Shown here: positions 17,616-26,259 of the stretch, in pieces
Position numbering within the stretch: the stretch's first letter is position 1
Layout of the letters: each line of letters begins with the position of its first letter
NCBI GenBank assembly: GCA_022826515.1
Contig: JAJDUT010000037.1
Location: 1 to 64,000 of the forward strand
Direction: 5' to 3'
Source: Candidatus Latescibacterota bacterium
GTDB lineage: Bacteria; Latescibacterota; UBA2968; UBA8231
Length of the DNA: 64,000 nucleotides
The notes under the pieces: generated by a model
What the model saw: the letters and a program-made list of their open reading frames with translations, nothing else
Told to the model about the DNA's origin: nothing
Database searches by the model: none
Made by a program: the position numbers and the translations under genes

Positions 17616-17977
17616 TGGCGGTCGTTTTCTTTGCCGACCATTGCGTACCGACTGTAGTCGTAGATGAGCTACAACAGGCGGGCTACAAGGTGCTTGTGTT
17701 AAAGGATCACCTTCCCACTGCATCGCCCGATGAGATTGTCATTGATGAAGCCGGGAGGTTTGAAGCGGTACTGATATCGCTCAATGGAGACTTCTCAGAC
17801 ATAGTGCGCTTTCCGCCGAGCAACTATCATGGAATCATTGGACTACAGGTCAAGAATCGTCCAAGCCTCATCCCGCACATTATGTCTCGTCTCCTCGATT
17901 TTCTTGCAAGCCAGGAAAGGTCTGACCTTACTGGCAAACTAATTCTCGTAGAACCAGACAGAATAAGAATTCGCTGA
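17615..17977 (+). CDS. DUF5615 family PIN-like toxin candidate
   Basis: The 120-residue protein begins VVFFADHCVPTVVVDELQQ with an Asp at the first PIN-like acidic position. It continues with DEIVIDEAGRFEAVLISLNG and DFSDIV, which supplies two further acids. This matches the Mut7-C/PIN-like DUF5615 fold, proposed RNase toxins. It overlaps the DUF433 gene by one base. Activity is inferred from the family pairing, not shown by sequence alone. Confidence 0.82.
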   Translation: MAVVFFADHCVPTVVVDELQQAGYKVLVLKDHLPTASPDEIVIDEAGRFEAVLISLNGDFSDIVRFPPSNYHGIIGLQVKNRPSLIPHIMSRLLDFLASQERSDLTGKLILVEPDRIRIR

Positions 17978-18047
17978 TATAAAAATACTATGCCTAATCG
18001 CTTTGCGAGTCAGAAAGATTGCTCGATTATACAACTGGACAGATGAA

Positions 18048-18662
18048 ATGACACAAGACATAAGAGTCTGCTTTATCGGCGATTCATTGGTCAACGGTAC
18101 CGGTGACGAAGCAGCTCTCGGGTGGGCCGGGCGTCTGTGTGCTATGGCCAGTGCGAGCGATATATCCGTTACCTATTACAACCTTGGTATTCGGCGAAAT
18201 ACAAGCAAAGATATTCTGCTGCGCTGGGAGAGCGAATGCATCCTTCGATTGCCCGGTTTTTGCGATGGCCGCATAGTTCTCGCATGTGGCGTCAATGATA
18301 CGGTCATCGAGAATGGGAAAGTGCGCGTCAATTCTGCGGAATCTTGCGCGAATGTCCGAGCGATTCTGGGCGGAGCTAAGCGATACACCGTGCTTATGGT
18401 TGGTCCACCACCGGTTATTGACGACGAACAAAATGAGAGAATCGAAAGTCTCTCGCTTGCTTTTGCTCGCGAGACAAAAGCACTTGGAGTTCCGTACATC
18501 GATCTTTTTTCTGCACTATGCACGGATGACGCCTATAAACGGGAAGTGGTGGGGAACGACGGCGCTCATCCAAGGAGTGAGGGCTATTCCAAGATGGCGC
18601 GTATTATAGGCTCGTCGCCCAGTTGGTGGTTTCATGCAATTAATAACACCATAAGAAAGTAA
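18048..18662 (+). CDS. SGNH/GDSL-family hydrolase
   Basis: From the ATG at 18048 the protein is 204 residues. Block I is CFIGDSLVNGTG (nucleophile Ser), block III is VLACGVNDT (Gly-Asn-Asp) and block V is NDGAHPRSEGY (Asp and His three apart). All four SGNH residues are therefore present. No signal peptide is seen, so it is probably a cytoplasmic esterase or lipase G-D-S-L-like enzyme. The gene stands alone in a low-GC patch. Confidence 0.87.
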   Translation: MTQDIRVCFIGDSLVNGTGDEAALGWAGRLCAMASASDISVTYYNLGIRRNTSKDILLRWESECILRLPGFCDGRIVLACGVNDTVIENGKVRVNSAESCANVRAILGGAKRYTVLMVGPPPVIDDEQNERIESLSLAFARETKALGVPYIDLFSALCTDDAYKREVVGNDGAHPRSEGYSKMARIIGSSPSWWFHAINNTIRK

Positions 18663-18706
18663 GACACTTTGGGCGGGTCCTAGCCGTCCTCAAAAAAAGT
18701 CGCCGT

Positions 18707-19873
18707 CTAATCAATCCCCAGCGCCTGATCAATCTCGGCTTGATAGCCCTCCAAGTCGCCGCGCTCGATCTCGGCCAAGGTCACTGGCCGGTTAAACCAC
18801 TCCGACTCAAAAATCGCCATGCAGATCGCCTGCGAGCGATAGCCGTCTAGGCCATCCACTTCGGGCGTACCCTGACCCCGCACGGCATCGGCGAAATCCT
18901 TCAGCTCGGTTGAGATGGGATTTTCCACGCCACTGGGGAAGAGCCGCTCGCGCTCGTCTTCTGTGAGGCTGTTCTGATACTCCTCGATCAATGACTCGTT
19001 AGACGTGTTCGTGCCGGTGCGCGTCCACAGCCCGCTCTCCCAGTCGATGCAGCCCTCGCTGCCGTAGAGGACGCGCTTGCTGAAATCCTGTCCCGGCGCT
19101 GAACCTTGCCAAGTCCACTGCACCACTGCGCCGCCGTCAAAGTCAATCAGCGCCATGGCGCAGTCCTCTACATCCACCGGCCAAGCGCCCTCGCGCTCGA
19201 CCGGTTCGTCGTAGCGATACGGCTCAAAGCTGGGCGCCCGCGCCACTACCTGCCGCGCTTCAGTCCCCAAGTGATAGCGGAACAGATCGGCAAAGTGTAC
19301 GCCTCCGTCGAGGAGCCAGCCCGCCCCGGCGTCGCGCTTGAAGTTGCGCCAACCCCACTTGCCCAATCGCAAGCCCGCTTCCAGCCAGTAGAAGGTGCGC
19401 GGCTGGCCGATCCTTCCGCTGGCTACCGCCCAAGATCGGGCTCGCTCCTGCGGCGAGCGGCGATAGTTTTCGGCTACGGCGAGCTGACAGCGGTTATCTA
19501 CGGCCGCATTGAGTATTTTGCGACCGGCGCGCAGGGTGATCGCCAGCGGCTTTTCGATGATCACATGCTTGCCCGCCTCTAGGCAGGCAACGGCGAGGAT
19601 GTGGTGCTGCGAGTGCAGAGCGCAGATGTCCACCGCGTCTAGGTCCTCTACGTGCGCGAGCATCCTCTCCACGTCGGTATAGATCTCCGGCTTGTGCTCC
19701 TGGAACTCGGCGATCTCGTTGGCCCGCTGTTGCGCCTGCGCCTCCACCAAGTCGCAACAAGCCACCACCTGTATATCGTCAATCCCGGCCTGTGCTAACT
19801 CCTCCAAGCCGCGCACGTGCGCCCCGGCCATGCCTCCACAGCCCACGAGGGCCAACTGCAACTGTTCCATCAT
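18707..19873 (-). CDS. Gfo/Idh/MocA-family oxidoreductase
   Basis: The 388-residue protein has the Rossmann signature LALVGCGGMAGAHVRGL at the N-terminus and HVIIEKPLAIT (the EKP motif, Lys of catalysis, about residue 104). A C-terminal alpha/beta domain contains WLLDGGVHFADLFRYHLG, supplying the catalytic His. These enzymes use NAD(P) to oxidise or reduce sugars and inositols. It lies 8 bases downstream of the CocE-like gene and reads the same way. The substrate is unknown. Confidence 0.9.
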   Translation of the reverse strand: MMEQLQLALVGCGGMAGAHVRGLEELAQAGIDDIQVVACCDLVEAQAQQRANEIAEFQEHKPEIYTDVERMLAHVEDLDAVDICALHSQHHILAVACLEAGKHVIIEKPLAITLRAGRKILNAAVDNRCQLAVAENYRRSPQERARSWAVASGRIGQPRTFYWLEAGLRLGKWGWRNFKRDAGAGWLLDGGVHFADLFRYHLGTEARQVVARAPSFEPYRYDEPVEREGAWPVDVEDCAMALIDFDGGAVVQWTWQGSAPGQDFSKRVLYGSEGCIDWESGLWTRTGTNTSNESLIEEYQNSLTEDERERLFPSGVENPISTELKDFADAVRGQGTPEVDGLDGYRSQAICMAIFESEWFNRPVTLAEIERGDLEGYQAEIDQALGID

Positions 19874-19881
19874 GGTTTCTC

Positions 19882-21771
19882 CTAAGTTGGAATAATTGGT
19901 AACACCACATGCGATGCCTGCGCCGCATTATGGTGAATTCTGTTGTCCGCTCCCTGGCGTCGTCGCTCCTGGCCGATGGGGTCGCCGGTGTTGGGATTGA
20001 CATCGAAGCGGGGGAAGTTCGAGCTGGAAATGTCGAGACGGATCTGATGCCCGGCGGCAAACACATTGCTCGTCGGATAGAGGGTAATCGTCAGTTCGGC
20101 GACCTCGCCCGGCGTTAGCAGCTCGCCCTTTTCGCGCCCGTTGCGGTATCGTAAGCGCGCGATGCTGTCGGTCAGGTTGAGCGCGTAGCCATGCGGATAC
20201 CAGCGACTCGGGGGATACCAGTCGATCAGCTTGGCGGTAAAATCCGTATCCGGTGCTGACGACGAGACCCACAACTTCACCTCAATCGGCCCGGTCACCT
20301 CCACGTCCTCGGCTAGCGGCTCAGTGGCAAAGACCAACACATCCGGCCGCGAGCCGAGCGGTAGATAGGGCGGCGCACAGCCGTAAAACGCCGGCCCCTC
20401 CGCCTGATCGAACCCACCCGGCTCCATCAATTGCTCCGTCCGCGCCCGCCACGGCGCATTGGCGGAAGTGCCCACGCCCGGCGGCAGCGGGCCAAGCTCG
20501 GAAAGCGAGGAGACATTGCCGCCAATAGAGGGCACCGGATTGGCTGGGTCGAAGCGATAGACTGTATCGCCGCCGTCGGCGGCTGGTTCTTCCGGCGACA
20601 AGGTGCCGTCGCCGTGCAGATAGTACTGGGTGTAGTTCGTCCGGGCTAGTGGCCACTCTGCCTCGTCGCGCCAATGTCCGCCGTGGAAAAGCCGGCCACT
20701 GCTGGTGCGATAGCCTCCGCCGCCACCCATGGCGAAGATCCGCACAAGCGGCGCGTTCGCCTCGCCATTGTCAACTCCCTTGAGCGCCCAGTCGAAGTAG
20801 CGCAGATGCAGGGCGCGGAAGTCGTCTAGCGCTGAGTCTTCGCCGAATTCCACGTCGCCGGCAAAGCTCTGCTCCAGTGTTTGCGTCCCGTGCGTCCACG
20901 GCCCCATGAGCATCCGCACCGGCCCCTGCTTGCGCGCCGCCAATCCCTCGTAGTTTTTGCACGTCGAGCGCGTGTACGAATCGTACCAGCCTCCAAGGAT
21001 CAGAATCGGTACGTCCGGGAAATCGTCCCAGAAGAGCGCTGGCGCGTAACTCGGGTGTTGCCAGTACTCGTCGTAATCGGCCTTGGTCAGCAAGTCCAGT
21101 GCCCACTGCTGGTAGGGCGGCACCAATTTGAGCTGGGTCTGTCCTTTGCGGAGCGGCATCCGCGCGAGCCAGTCGGCAAAGGTTGGTGCGCCTATGTTTA
21201 GAGCTGCGTCAACCGCTGGATCGGCTTTTAGCGCACGCTGGGTGTTGGCTGCTGAATGCCAGAACGCCCACGCCAAAAACCGCAACTCCAGTGCGCCGCC
21301 GTGCCGCACGGAAGACTCGTGCGCGTCAGCCCCGCTCATGTTGACCACCATGGCCTTGAGGTTGGTCGGCCCCAACGCCGCCATGGCCGTCTGCGTCCAG
21401 CCCGACCACGAGGTCCCCCACGACCCCACCTTGCCGTTGCTCCACGGCTGCTGGTCGATCCACTGCAAGGCGTCGTACCCGTCCTCAGCCTCGGGCAAGA
21501 GGAAGTTCACATCTCCTTCGGACTGGAACGTGCCTCGGCAGTCTTGATAGACGGCCACGTACCCGCGTTGGGCGAAAAACCGGCCGTAGCTGCTGTTGCG
21601 CTCCACGTCGCTTTTGTCGTAGGGCGTGCGGTGAAAGACGGCGGGGAACTTGCCGGGCACTGGCTGGCCATCGCGGGCGGGGAAGTACAGGTCGGTCGCC
21701 AGCCGCACGCCGTCGCGCATCTCCACCATTACATCGCGTTCTATTACTAGGTCGTACAAGCCGTCGGCCAT
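19882..21771 (-). CDS. CocE/NonD-family hydrolase (X-Pro dipeptidyl-peptidase S15 type)
   Basis: I favour the ATG at 21771 (629 residues) because AAAGGA stands upstream; an ATG at 21801 is possible. The alpha/beta hydrolase nucleophile is in VGSWGTSWSGWTQ. The Asp is in LGGWYDSYTRS and the His in MGPWTHGTQ, giving the S15 triad. The C-terminal jelly roll (from about residue 440) includes DVLVFATEPLAEDVEVTGPI, as in CocE. Substrates of this family include acyl esters, cephalosporin-type amides and X-Pro peptides. It lacks a signal peptide. Confidence 0.9.
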   Translation of the reverse strand: MADGLYDLVIERDVMVEMRDGVRLATDLYFPARDGQPVPGKFPAVFHRTPYDKSDVERNSSYGRFFAQRGYVAVYQDCRGTFQSEGDVNFLLPEAEDGYDALQWIDQQPWSNGKVGSWGTSWSGWTQTAMAALGPTNLKAMVVNMSGADAHESSVRHGGALELRFLAWAFWHSAANTQRALKADPAVDAALNIGAPTFADWLARMPLRKGQTQLKLVPPYQQWALDLLTKADYDEYWQHPSYAPALFWDDFPDVPILILGGWYDSYTRSTCKNYEGLAARKQGPVRMLMGPWTHGTQTLEQSFAGDVEFGEDSALDDFRALHLRYFDWALKGVDNGEANAPLVRIFAMGGGGGYRTSSGRLFHGGHWRDEAEWPLARTNYTQYYLHGDGTLSPEEPAADGGDTVYRFDPANPVPSIGGNVSSLSELGPLPPGVGTSANAPWRARTEQLMEPGGFDQAEGPAFYGCAPPYLPLGSRPDVLVFATEPLAEDVEVTGPIEVKLWVSSSAPDTDFTAKLIDWYPPSRWYPHGYALNLTDSIARLRYRNGREKGELLTPGEVAELTITLYPTSNVFAAGHQIRLDISSSNFPRFDVNPNTGDPIGQERRRQGADNRIHHNAAQASHVVLPIIPT

Positions 21772-21850
21772 AGCGTCATCCTTTGTTTTACTCTGTGGCA
21801 TTAGCTCGCGAAGTCATGCGGCGCTTGGCGCTGCAATGAAAGATCTCAAT

Positions 21851-22102
21851 CTACCTACCGGCTTGGCTAGGCCCCTTGTATGGCCGTCCAAACGGTAGGC
21901 CAAACGGCTCTTCATATGGCCGGAATGGCACCATATCCGCGATCGCCTGAAGCTGGGCGAGGACATCGGCCGGCAGTGGCCCTGCTTCGACCGCGCGGAC
22001 GTTCTGCTCTACTTCCTCCACCGATCGCGCTCCCATCAAGACCGTGGAGATTTGCGGGGTTGCCACCATCATGCGGAGTGCAGCCTCTGGTAGCGACAGT
22101 TC
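21851..22102 (-). pseudogene. C-terminal remnant of an aldo/keto reductase
   Basis: The minus-strand frame reads LSLPEAALRMMVATPQIS then TVLMGARSVEEVEQNV and continues to the TAG at 21851. This is the NADP-binding end of aldo/keto reductases (a 'GARS...QV..N' strand and helix). Homology starts abruptly near 22102. Further upstream the frame is unrelated and stops at 22157, exactly where the DNA methyltransferase gene ends. The 5' two thirds of the gene are missing. Confidence 0.75.
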
Positions 22103-22156
22103 GATTTTCCATAGTTGTTGCTTTCCCTTACCTCCAACCTCATTTAAGGCCGCGAT

Positions 22157-24337
22157 TTACCGCCTTGCTCCGAATTCTCCCCTATGGGTCAAATAGTTGG
22201 CCGTCTTTTCAAAAAGGACCAGTTGTTCAGAGGGATCTTGTGTATATAGAACCTCTCCTTGGACTTTGATCACGTCAGCTACGTAGTCGTCAATATGTCT
22301 TTCAATATCGGAAAGGAATGTCTCTTCCTTGCTTAAGTCCCACAGGCGGTGAGCTTCACATAGGAAACGTCCCATGAGAATCACCTTCGCATCTCCAAGT
22401 GAGACAGATATATTAGCCGATTTGAGGACGCGAATTTGGTCCTCTGCACTACTCAGAACATGAGTAATGTCGACTTTGGGGACGTGATGGGTAGCCCCGT
22501 TATCTTCCTTGCCACAGACGAGTATCAAGTCCAAATGTATCGGCGTCTTTGCCTGTTTCAGAGGCGTGGAAACGGACATCTCAGCCTTAATCGGATAAGC
22601 CTGTTTGCACACGAATCCGGCATATCGGATAGCCCTGTGGACACATGTCCACCCTTCGTGTCGAGCATGGTGATAGGAGAACACGAGAAGCCCGGTATGC
22701 TTGAGAACGCGGTGGCATTCGGCGAACACGGATGTCAGTTTGTTGGCGAAAAGGACAGAACTCGTATCTTGGACTTCGTCTTTCCGTCTCGTCGTTTCGG
22801 CTTTGGAATAATCCAAAAGCTGGTTCAGCCAGTAAAAGAAAAAATCGGCGAGCTGGGAGTAGTGGACATTGTCGAAGAATGGGGGATCAGTTACAACGAT
22901 GTCCACGCTGCGGTCTGGAATACTGGTACGACTGGAATCGCCTTGAGTGAGGTAAACCACGTCGTTCCCATTATTAGACAAGGCAAACTCGTTGGACACC
23001 GGAATGGCGAGAGGCCGATTTATTCCTCCAACTTTACTGTTCTTCCCCGATGTCACATAGAGCTCTGTTGGATCAGCCTTGTAGGTAAGCGCATTTAGGA
23101 TGCGAGAGCGAAACAAGGTGGAAAACGATCCAGACGACTTACTCGTACCCCAGACATTTGCTTCGATTGGCATCACTTCGGGCTTGAGGACATGGTGTGA
23201 AAACATGTGCCGCACGGCCCCTGTTCCTTCCCCCTTGAAAGATGCAAATAGGTTGTTGAACTCAAGCACTCCAGAGAACAGGCAGGCAAAGAGGAGCCTA
23301 TGATCGGCGTGGTCAATCTGACGAATGGCTTTCCGCAGGTGGTGGATGCAAAGGAGCTGCCTATCGGAAAACAACTCGTGCCAGAAGTGGTAGTTGTGCT
23401 TCAAAATCTGGTTTGTGTTATAACCCGGTGTGATTTCAATCTGAGGAAAGGAGGAGCTGGTGGAAGTAAACTCTTGTGCGATGTTTTCTAAAAGGGCATC
23501 ATCAAAAGCATTCATAGAGGCGTATCGTTTTTGCCCATCCGTGGTGAGAATCATCTTGGCGTACCGGCGATAACCAAGAGGCCCACGCATTGATTTCATC
23601 CGCTCAACAAGACGGAATGTATGGCCACATTTATCGCATTCGACTTTCGCCCCTTTGATATTGCCTTGTTGTGGGTTGTACGTCGTACCACAATCCGAGC
23701 ACTTCACGTAATCAGCATCGTAGAGCGTCGCGTTAACGGCACCGCAACTAGGGCAAAGTGCACGGGCACTAGGGTCTTTGCGCGGGACGGCGTTCTTTGA
23801 GAAAATACGAGACTTGAAGAGGTCGATCTGTTCATCGCATTGTGGACATGACACAACCTTGACGAGAAAGTAGTACAGTACGGTTGCCCTACTACCTTCT
23901 TCTGTACGCGTCTCGAAGTAGTTCAATAGTTTGGGGGCGATCGTGTGCTCAAGGAGTTGATATGTAGCGACGACTTCGGACGGATCGTACTTAGTGAAGG
24001 CAGCGCGACAGGCGAGATACGCGACCGGATTTATATCTTGGCCTAAAGTGGTACAACCAAGCTTAATCGCTTCTCCTATGGTAACTCCGCTTCCCATGAA
24101 AGGGTCAAAAATTACAGTTTTAGCAAAATCGTTCTTCCCATAGAAGCATTTCCAGAAGTCCTCTCCTTCGTCGAGACATGCGCCCAGCAAAACACCCCGA
24201 AAAACAGAACCCAATCTACGCGCCCACCATTTATGGATGTAATAGACTGGACGATGGACCTCTTTTCTCCACGATTCGGCCTCTGCAATCACGGAAAGAC
24301 GAGCATACGGAAAATCGTTCTCTATGAGTCGGGGCAT
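22157..24337 (-). CDS. Orphan DNA methyltransferase with internal zinc ribbons (DUF1156-like)
   Basis: The 726-residue protein starts KVIHKWW-like (PVYYIHKWWARRLGSVFRG), as DUF1156-type DNA methylases do. SAM motif I, FDPFMGSGVTIGEAIKLG, is near residue 97. Four Cys-x2-Cys pairs (residues about 165-250: CPQCDEQ, CPSCGAV, CSDCGTT, CDKCGHT) form zinc ribbons. Motif IV VTDPPFFDNVHYSQL is near residue 480. The order I then IV separated by 380 residues indicates an amino-methyltransferase acting on adenine or cytosine. No restriction enzyme or BREX/DISARM partner is adjacent. The gene is much lower in GC than its neighbours, which points to transfer. Confidence 0.85.
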   Translation of the reverse strand: MPRLIENDFPYARLSVIAEAESWRKEVHRPVYYIHKWWARRLGSVFRGVLLGACLDEGEDFWKCFYGKNDFAKTVIFDPFMGSGVTIGEAIKLGCTTLGQDINPVAYLACRAAFTKYDPSEVVATYQLLEHTIAPKLLNYFETRTEEGSRATVLYYFLVKVVSCPQCDEQIDLFKSRIFSKNAVPRKDPSARALCPSCGAVNATLYDADYVKCSDCGTTYNPQQGNIKGAKVECDKCGHTFRLVERMKSMRGPLGYRRYAKMILTTDGQKRYASMNAFDDALLENIAQEFTSTSSSFPQIEITPGYNTNQILKHNYHFWHELFSDRQLLCIHHLRKAIRQIDHADHRLLFACLFSGVLEFNNLFASFKGEGTGAVRHMFSHHVLKPEVMPIEANVWGTSKSSGSFSTLFRSRILNALTYKADPTELYVTSGKNSKVGGINRPLAIPVSNEFALSNNGNDVVYLTQGDSSRTSIPDRSVDIVVTDPPFFDNVHYSQLADFFFYWLNQLLDYSKAETTRRKDEVQDTSSVLFANKLTSVFAECHRVLKHTGLLVFSYHHARHEGWTCVHRAIRYAGFVCKQAYPIKAEMSVSTPLKQAKTPIHLDLILVCGKEDNGATHHVPKVDITHVLSSAEDQIRVLKSANISVSLGDAKVILMGRFLCEAHRLWDLSKEETFLSDIERHIDDYVADVIKVQGEVLYTQDPSEQLVLFEKTANYLTHRGEFGARR

Positions 24338-24392
24338 CCTTTACTCCGGGAGTATAATACACCGCGAGGGGCCTGTCTCCGTCTCACCGTTT

Positions 24393-25517
24393 CTACTCCA
24401 TCGGCACCAGTCGCAAAATCCGCCCTGGGTCTTCCACCGCGAGATAGATTGCGCCGTCCGGTCCGGTCTGCACGTCGCGCATCCGCGATTCGCCTTGGTA
24501 TGCGATTTCGTCGTGTACCACTTCTGTGCCCGCCAAGCGCAGTCGGTGCAGCCGGTTGAAGCGCAGCGAGGTCACAAGCAGGTCGTTTTGCCAGTTGCCA
24601 AAGCGATCACCGGTGTAAAAGTCAATGCCGCAGACGGCTATCGACGGCACCCAATAGGTCTGCGGTTGCTCCATGCCCTCGGCGTGGGTTTGGTCGGTGA
24701 TGGGCGTGCCGTCGTAGTTTAGGCCGTAGGTAATGACCGGCCAGCCGTAGTTTAGGCCGCGCTGTACGAGGTTGAGCTCGTCGCCGCCCTTGGGGCCGTG
24801 CTCGGCTGCCCATAGTTGGTCGGTCTCTGGGTGCATGGCCATGCCTTGGGGGTTGCGGTGGCCGTAGGACCAGATTGACGCAATGGCTCCGTTGCTGCCG
24901 ACGAAGGGGTTGTCGGTTGGGATACCGCCGCTGTCGTGCAAGCGGTGGAGCTTGCCGTTGGGCAGTTTCACGTTCTGGGCGAGGGGTCGCTGGCCGCGGT
25001 CGCCGATTGCAAAGTACAGGTAGCCCTCGCGGTCGAAGACGATGCGCGAGCCGTAGTGGTGGGAGTGCCGAGTGTAGAATTGCTCTGGGACGCGATGAAT
25101 CACTTCTACATCGACCAACTCGCCATCTTGCAGTCGTCCGCGACTGATGGCCGTATAGCTTAACATGCCGCCTAGCGGACCGGGCAGCGGATCGGAGTAA
25201 CTAAGGTAAATCCAGCCGGTCTCCGCATACTGGGGGTGCAAGGCCACATCCATCAGCCCGCCCTGTCCCTTGGCGAGCACCTTGGGCACGCCGTTGATGG
25301 GCGGCGAGACTGCGCCGTCAGTGCTGACGAGGCGTAGCTGTCCCTCGCGCTCGGTGACCAACAAGCGTCCATCGGGTAAAAAAGCGAGACCCCACGGTAT
25401 GTCCAAGCCGGTGGCGAAGGTCTCGACGCGAAAGGTGTGTTCCTCAGATTGGACAATCTGTTGGGCTGAGGCGTCTCCTACGACAGCGAGAATGCAAAGC
25501 AAAACGCCGTATTTCAT
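24393..25517 (-). CDS. PQQ-dependent soluble aldose sugar dehydrogenase-like protein
   Basis: The 374-residue protein has an N-terminal signal peptide cleaved near DASA. The propeller starts with GLDIPWGLAFLPDGRLLVTE. It includes HSHHYGSRIVFDREGYLYFA (active-site His), IGDRGQRP and AAEHGPKGGDELNLVQRGLN then YGWPVITYG. These are the YliI/Asd-type motifs of soluble quinoprotein dehydrogenases. It should oxidise aldoses in the periplasm and needs PQQ and Ca, for which no synthesis genes lie here. A cytochrome c gene at 25907 may receive electrons. Confidence 0.9.
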   Translation of the reverse strand: MKYGVLLCILAVVGDASAQQIVQSEEHTFRVETFATGLDIPWGLAFLPDGRLLVTEREGQLRLVSTDGAVSPPINGVPKVLAKGQGGLMDVALHPQYAETGWIYLSYSDPLPGPLGGMLSYTAISRGRLQDGELVDVEVIHRVPEQFYTRHSHHYGSRIVFDREGYLYFAIGDRGQRPLAQNVKLPNGKLHRLHDSGGIPTDNPFVGSNGAIASIWSYGHRNPQGMAMHPETDQLWAAEHGPKGGDELNLVQRGLNYGWPVITYGLNYDGTPITDQTHAEGMEQPQTYWVPSIAVCGIDFYTGDRFGNWQNDLLVTSLRFNRLHRLRLAGTEVVHDEIAYQGESRMRDVQTGPDGAIYLAVEDPGRILRLVPME

Positions 25518-25552
25518 GTTTCTTTCCTCAATGATAGTGGTCAGTGGGCCGC

Positions 25553-25792
25553 TCAGCTTACCTGTACGCGCCGGGCTTCTGCATCAGCCAAACCCTGCTC
25601 GATACCGGCATTCAGGCTGCGGTTGGCGCGAATTTCTTCCATCTCGAATTCATCCACATATTCCTCGCGCTCCAGATAGCGCAAAACCGCAGTTTCGATG
25701 AAGTTAGGCAGGGGGCGGTTATCGCGTTCAGCCATGACGCGAAAGCGCTGGTACACGGCGTCATCGAGACGAAGGGTGACCGTTTTGGACAT
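25553..25792 (-). CDS. Small ribbon-helix-helix (CopG-like) DNA-binding protein
   Basis: The 79-residue protein begins SKTVTLRLDDAVYQRFRVMA. This is a beta strand plus helix typical of RHH antitoxins, followed by the second helix NFIETAVLRYLEREEY. The C-terminal half is acidic and Arg-rich, as in antitoxins that bind a partner. No toxin-sized gene is next to it: the neighbours are the sugar dehydrogenase and the cytochrome. It may be an orphan antitoxin or a small autoregulator. Confidence 0.75.
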   Translation of the reverse strand: MSKTVTLRLDDAVYQRFRVMAERDNRPLPNFIETAVLRYLEREEYVDEFEMEEIRANRSLNAGIEQGLADAEARRVQVS

Positions 25793-25906
25793 GACGAACC
25801 TCCAGTTAGGCGATCTAGTGTCGCGGATGAAATTTCCTCAAAATCTCATGTTTCTTCTCGTTGCAATAGTGGTTAGTGGGAAACTGATCACTCGCCGCTA
25901 CCACTA

Positions 25907-26251
25907 CTAGTCCTCGGCCTCTCGCATCAGGCGCACCAATGCTTCAACTTGGGCTGCGTCCATTACCGCGCCAAATCCGGGCATACCGTCCTCGGGAATC
26001 CCCACGGCAATGCTTGCGAAGATGGCCGTGTCGCTGGCGCCGTAATCCCAGCGACCGTCAATCAGGCTGCTAGCCATGCCGCCGTCCATGGCGGGTCCGT
26101 GGCAGTCGGCGCAGTAGTAGGCGTAGTGGGCTGTCGCGGTGGTTGTGGCCGACGGCTTTGCTGGCGAGGACTGACGGCCCCAACCGCCGCAGCAAACTAT
26201 GCTCAGGGACAGGCTGCAAAAAAGTACGCGCCGCCATGCGCTAGCTGTCAT
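25907..26251 (-). CDS. Monohaem cytochrome c
   Basis: The 114-residue protein has a signal peptide ending in IVCCGGWG, so it may be lipid-anchored. One CADCH haem c motif lies near residue 52 (YYCADCHGPAMDGG) and a Met ligand in GIPEDGMPGFG. It ends with a helix (VEALVRLMREAED), as in small class I cytochromes. It would carry electrons in the periplasm, possibly from the PQQ-type dehydrogenase encoded next to it. It lies 8 bases downstream of the aminotransferase gene on the same strand. Confidence 0.85.
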   Translation of the reverse strand: MTASAWRRVLFCSLSLSIVCCGGWGRQSSPAKPSATTTATAHYAYYCADCHGPAMDGGMASSLIDGRWDYGASDTAIFASIAVGIPEDGMPGFGAVMDAAQVEALVRLMREAED

Positions 26252-26259
26252 GCGGGACG

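Noticed and set aside
22436..23098. Plus-strand frame of 220 residues in the methyltransferase gene
   Set aside because: It is antisense to motif IV and has no recognisable motif.
22157..24337. BREX (PglX) or DISARM assignment for the methyltransferase
   Set aside because: The size, motif order and zinc ribbons differ, and no partner gene of those systems is adjacent.
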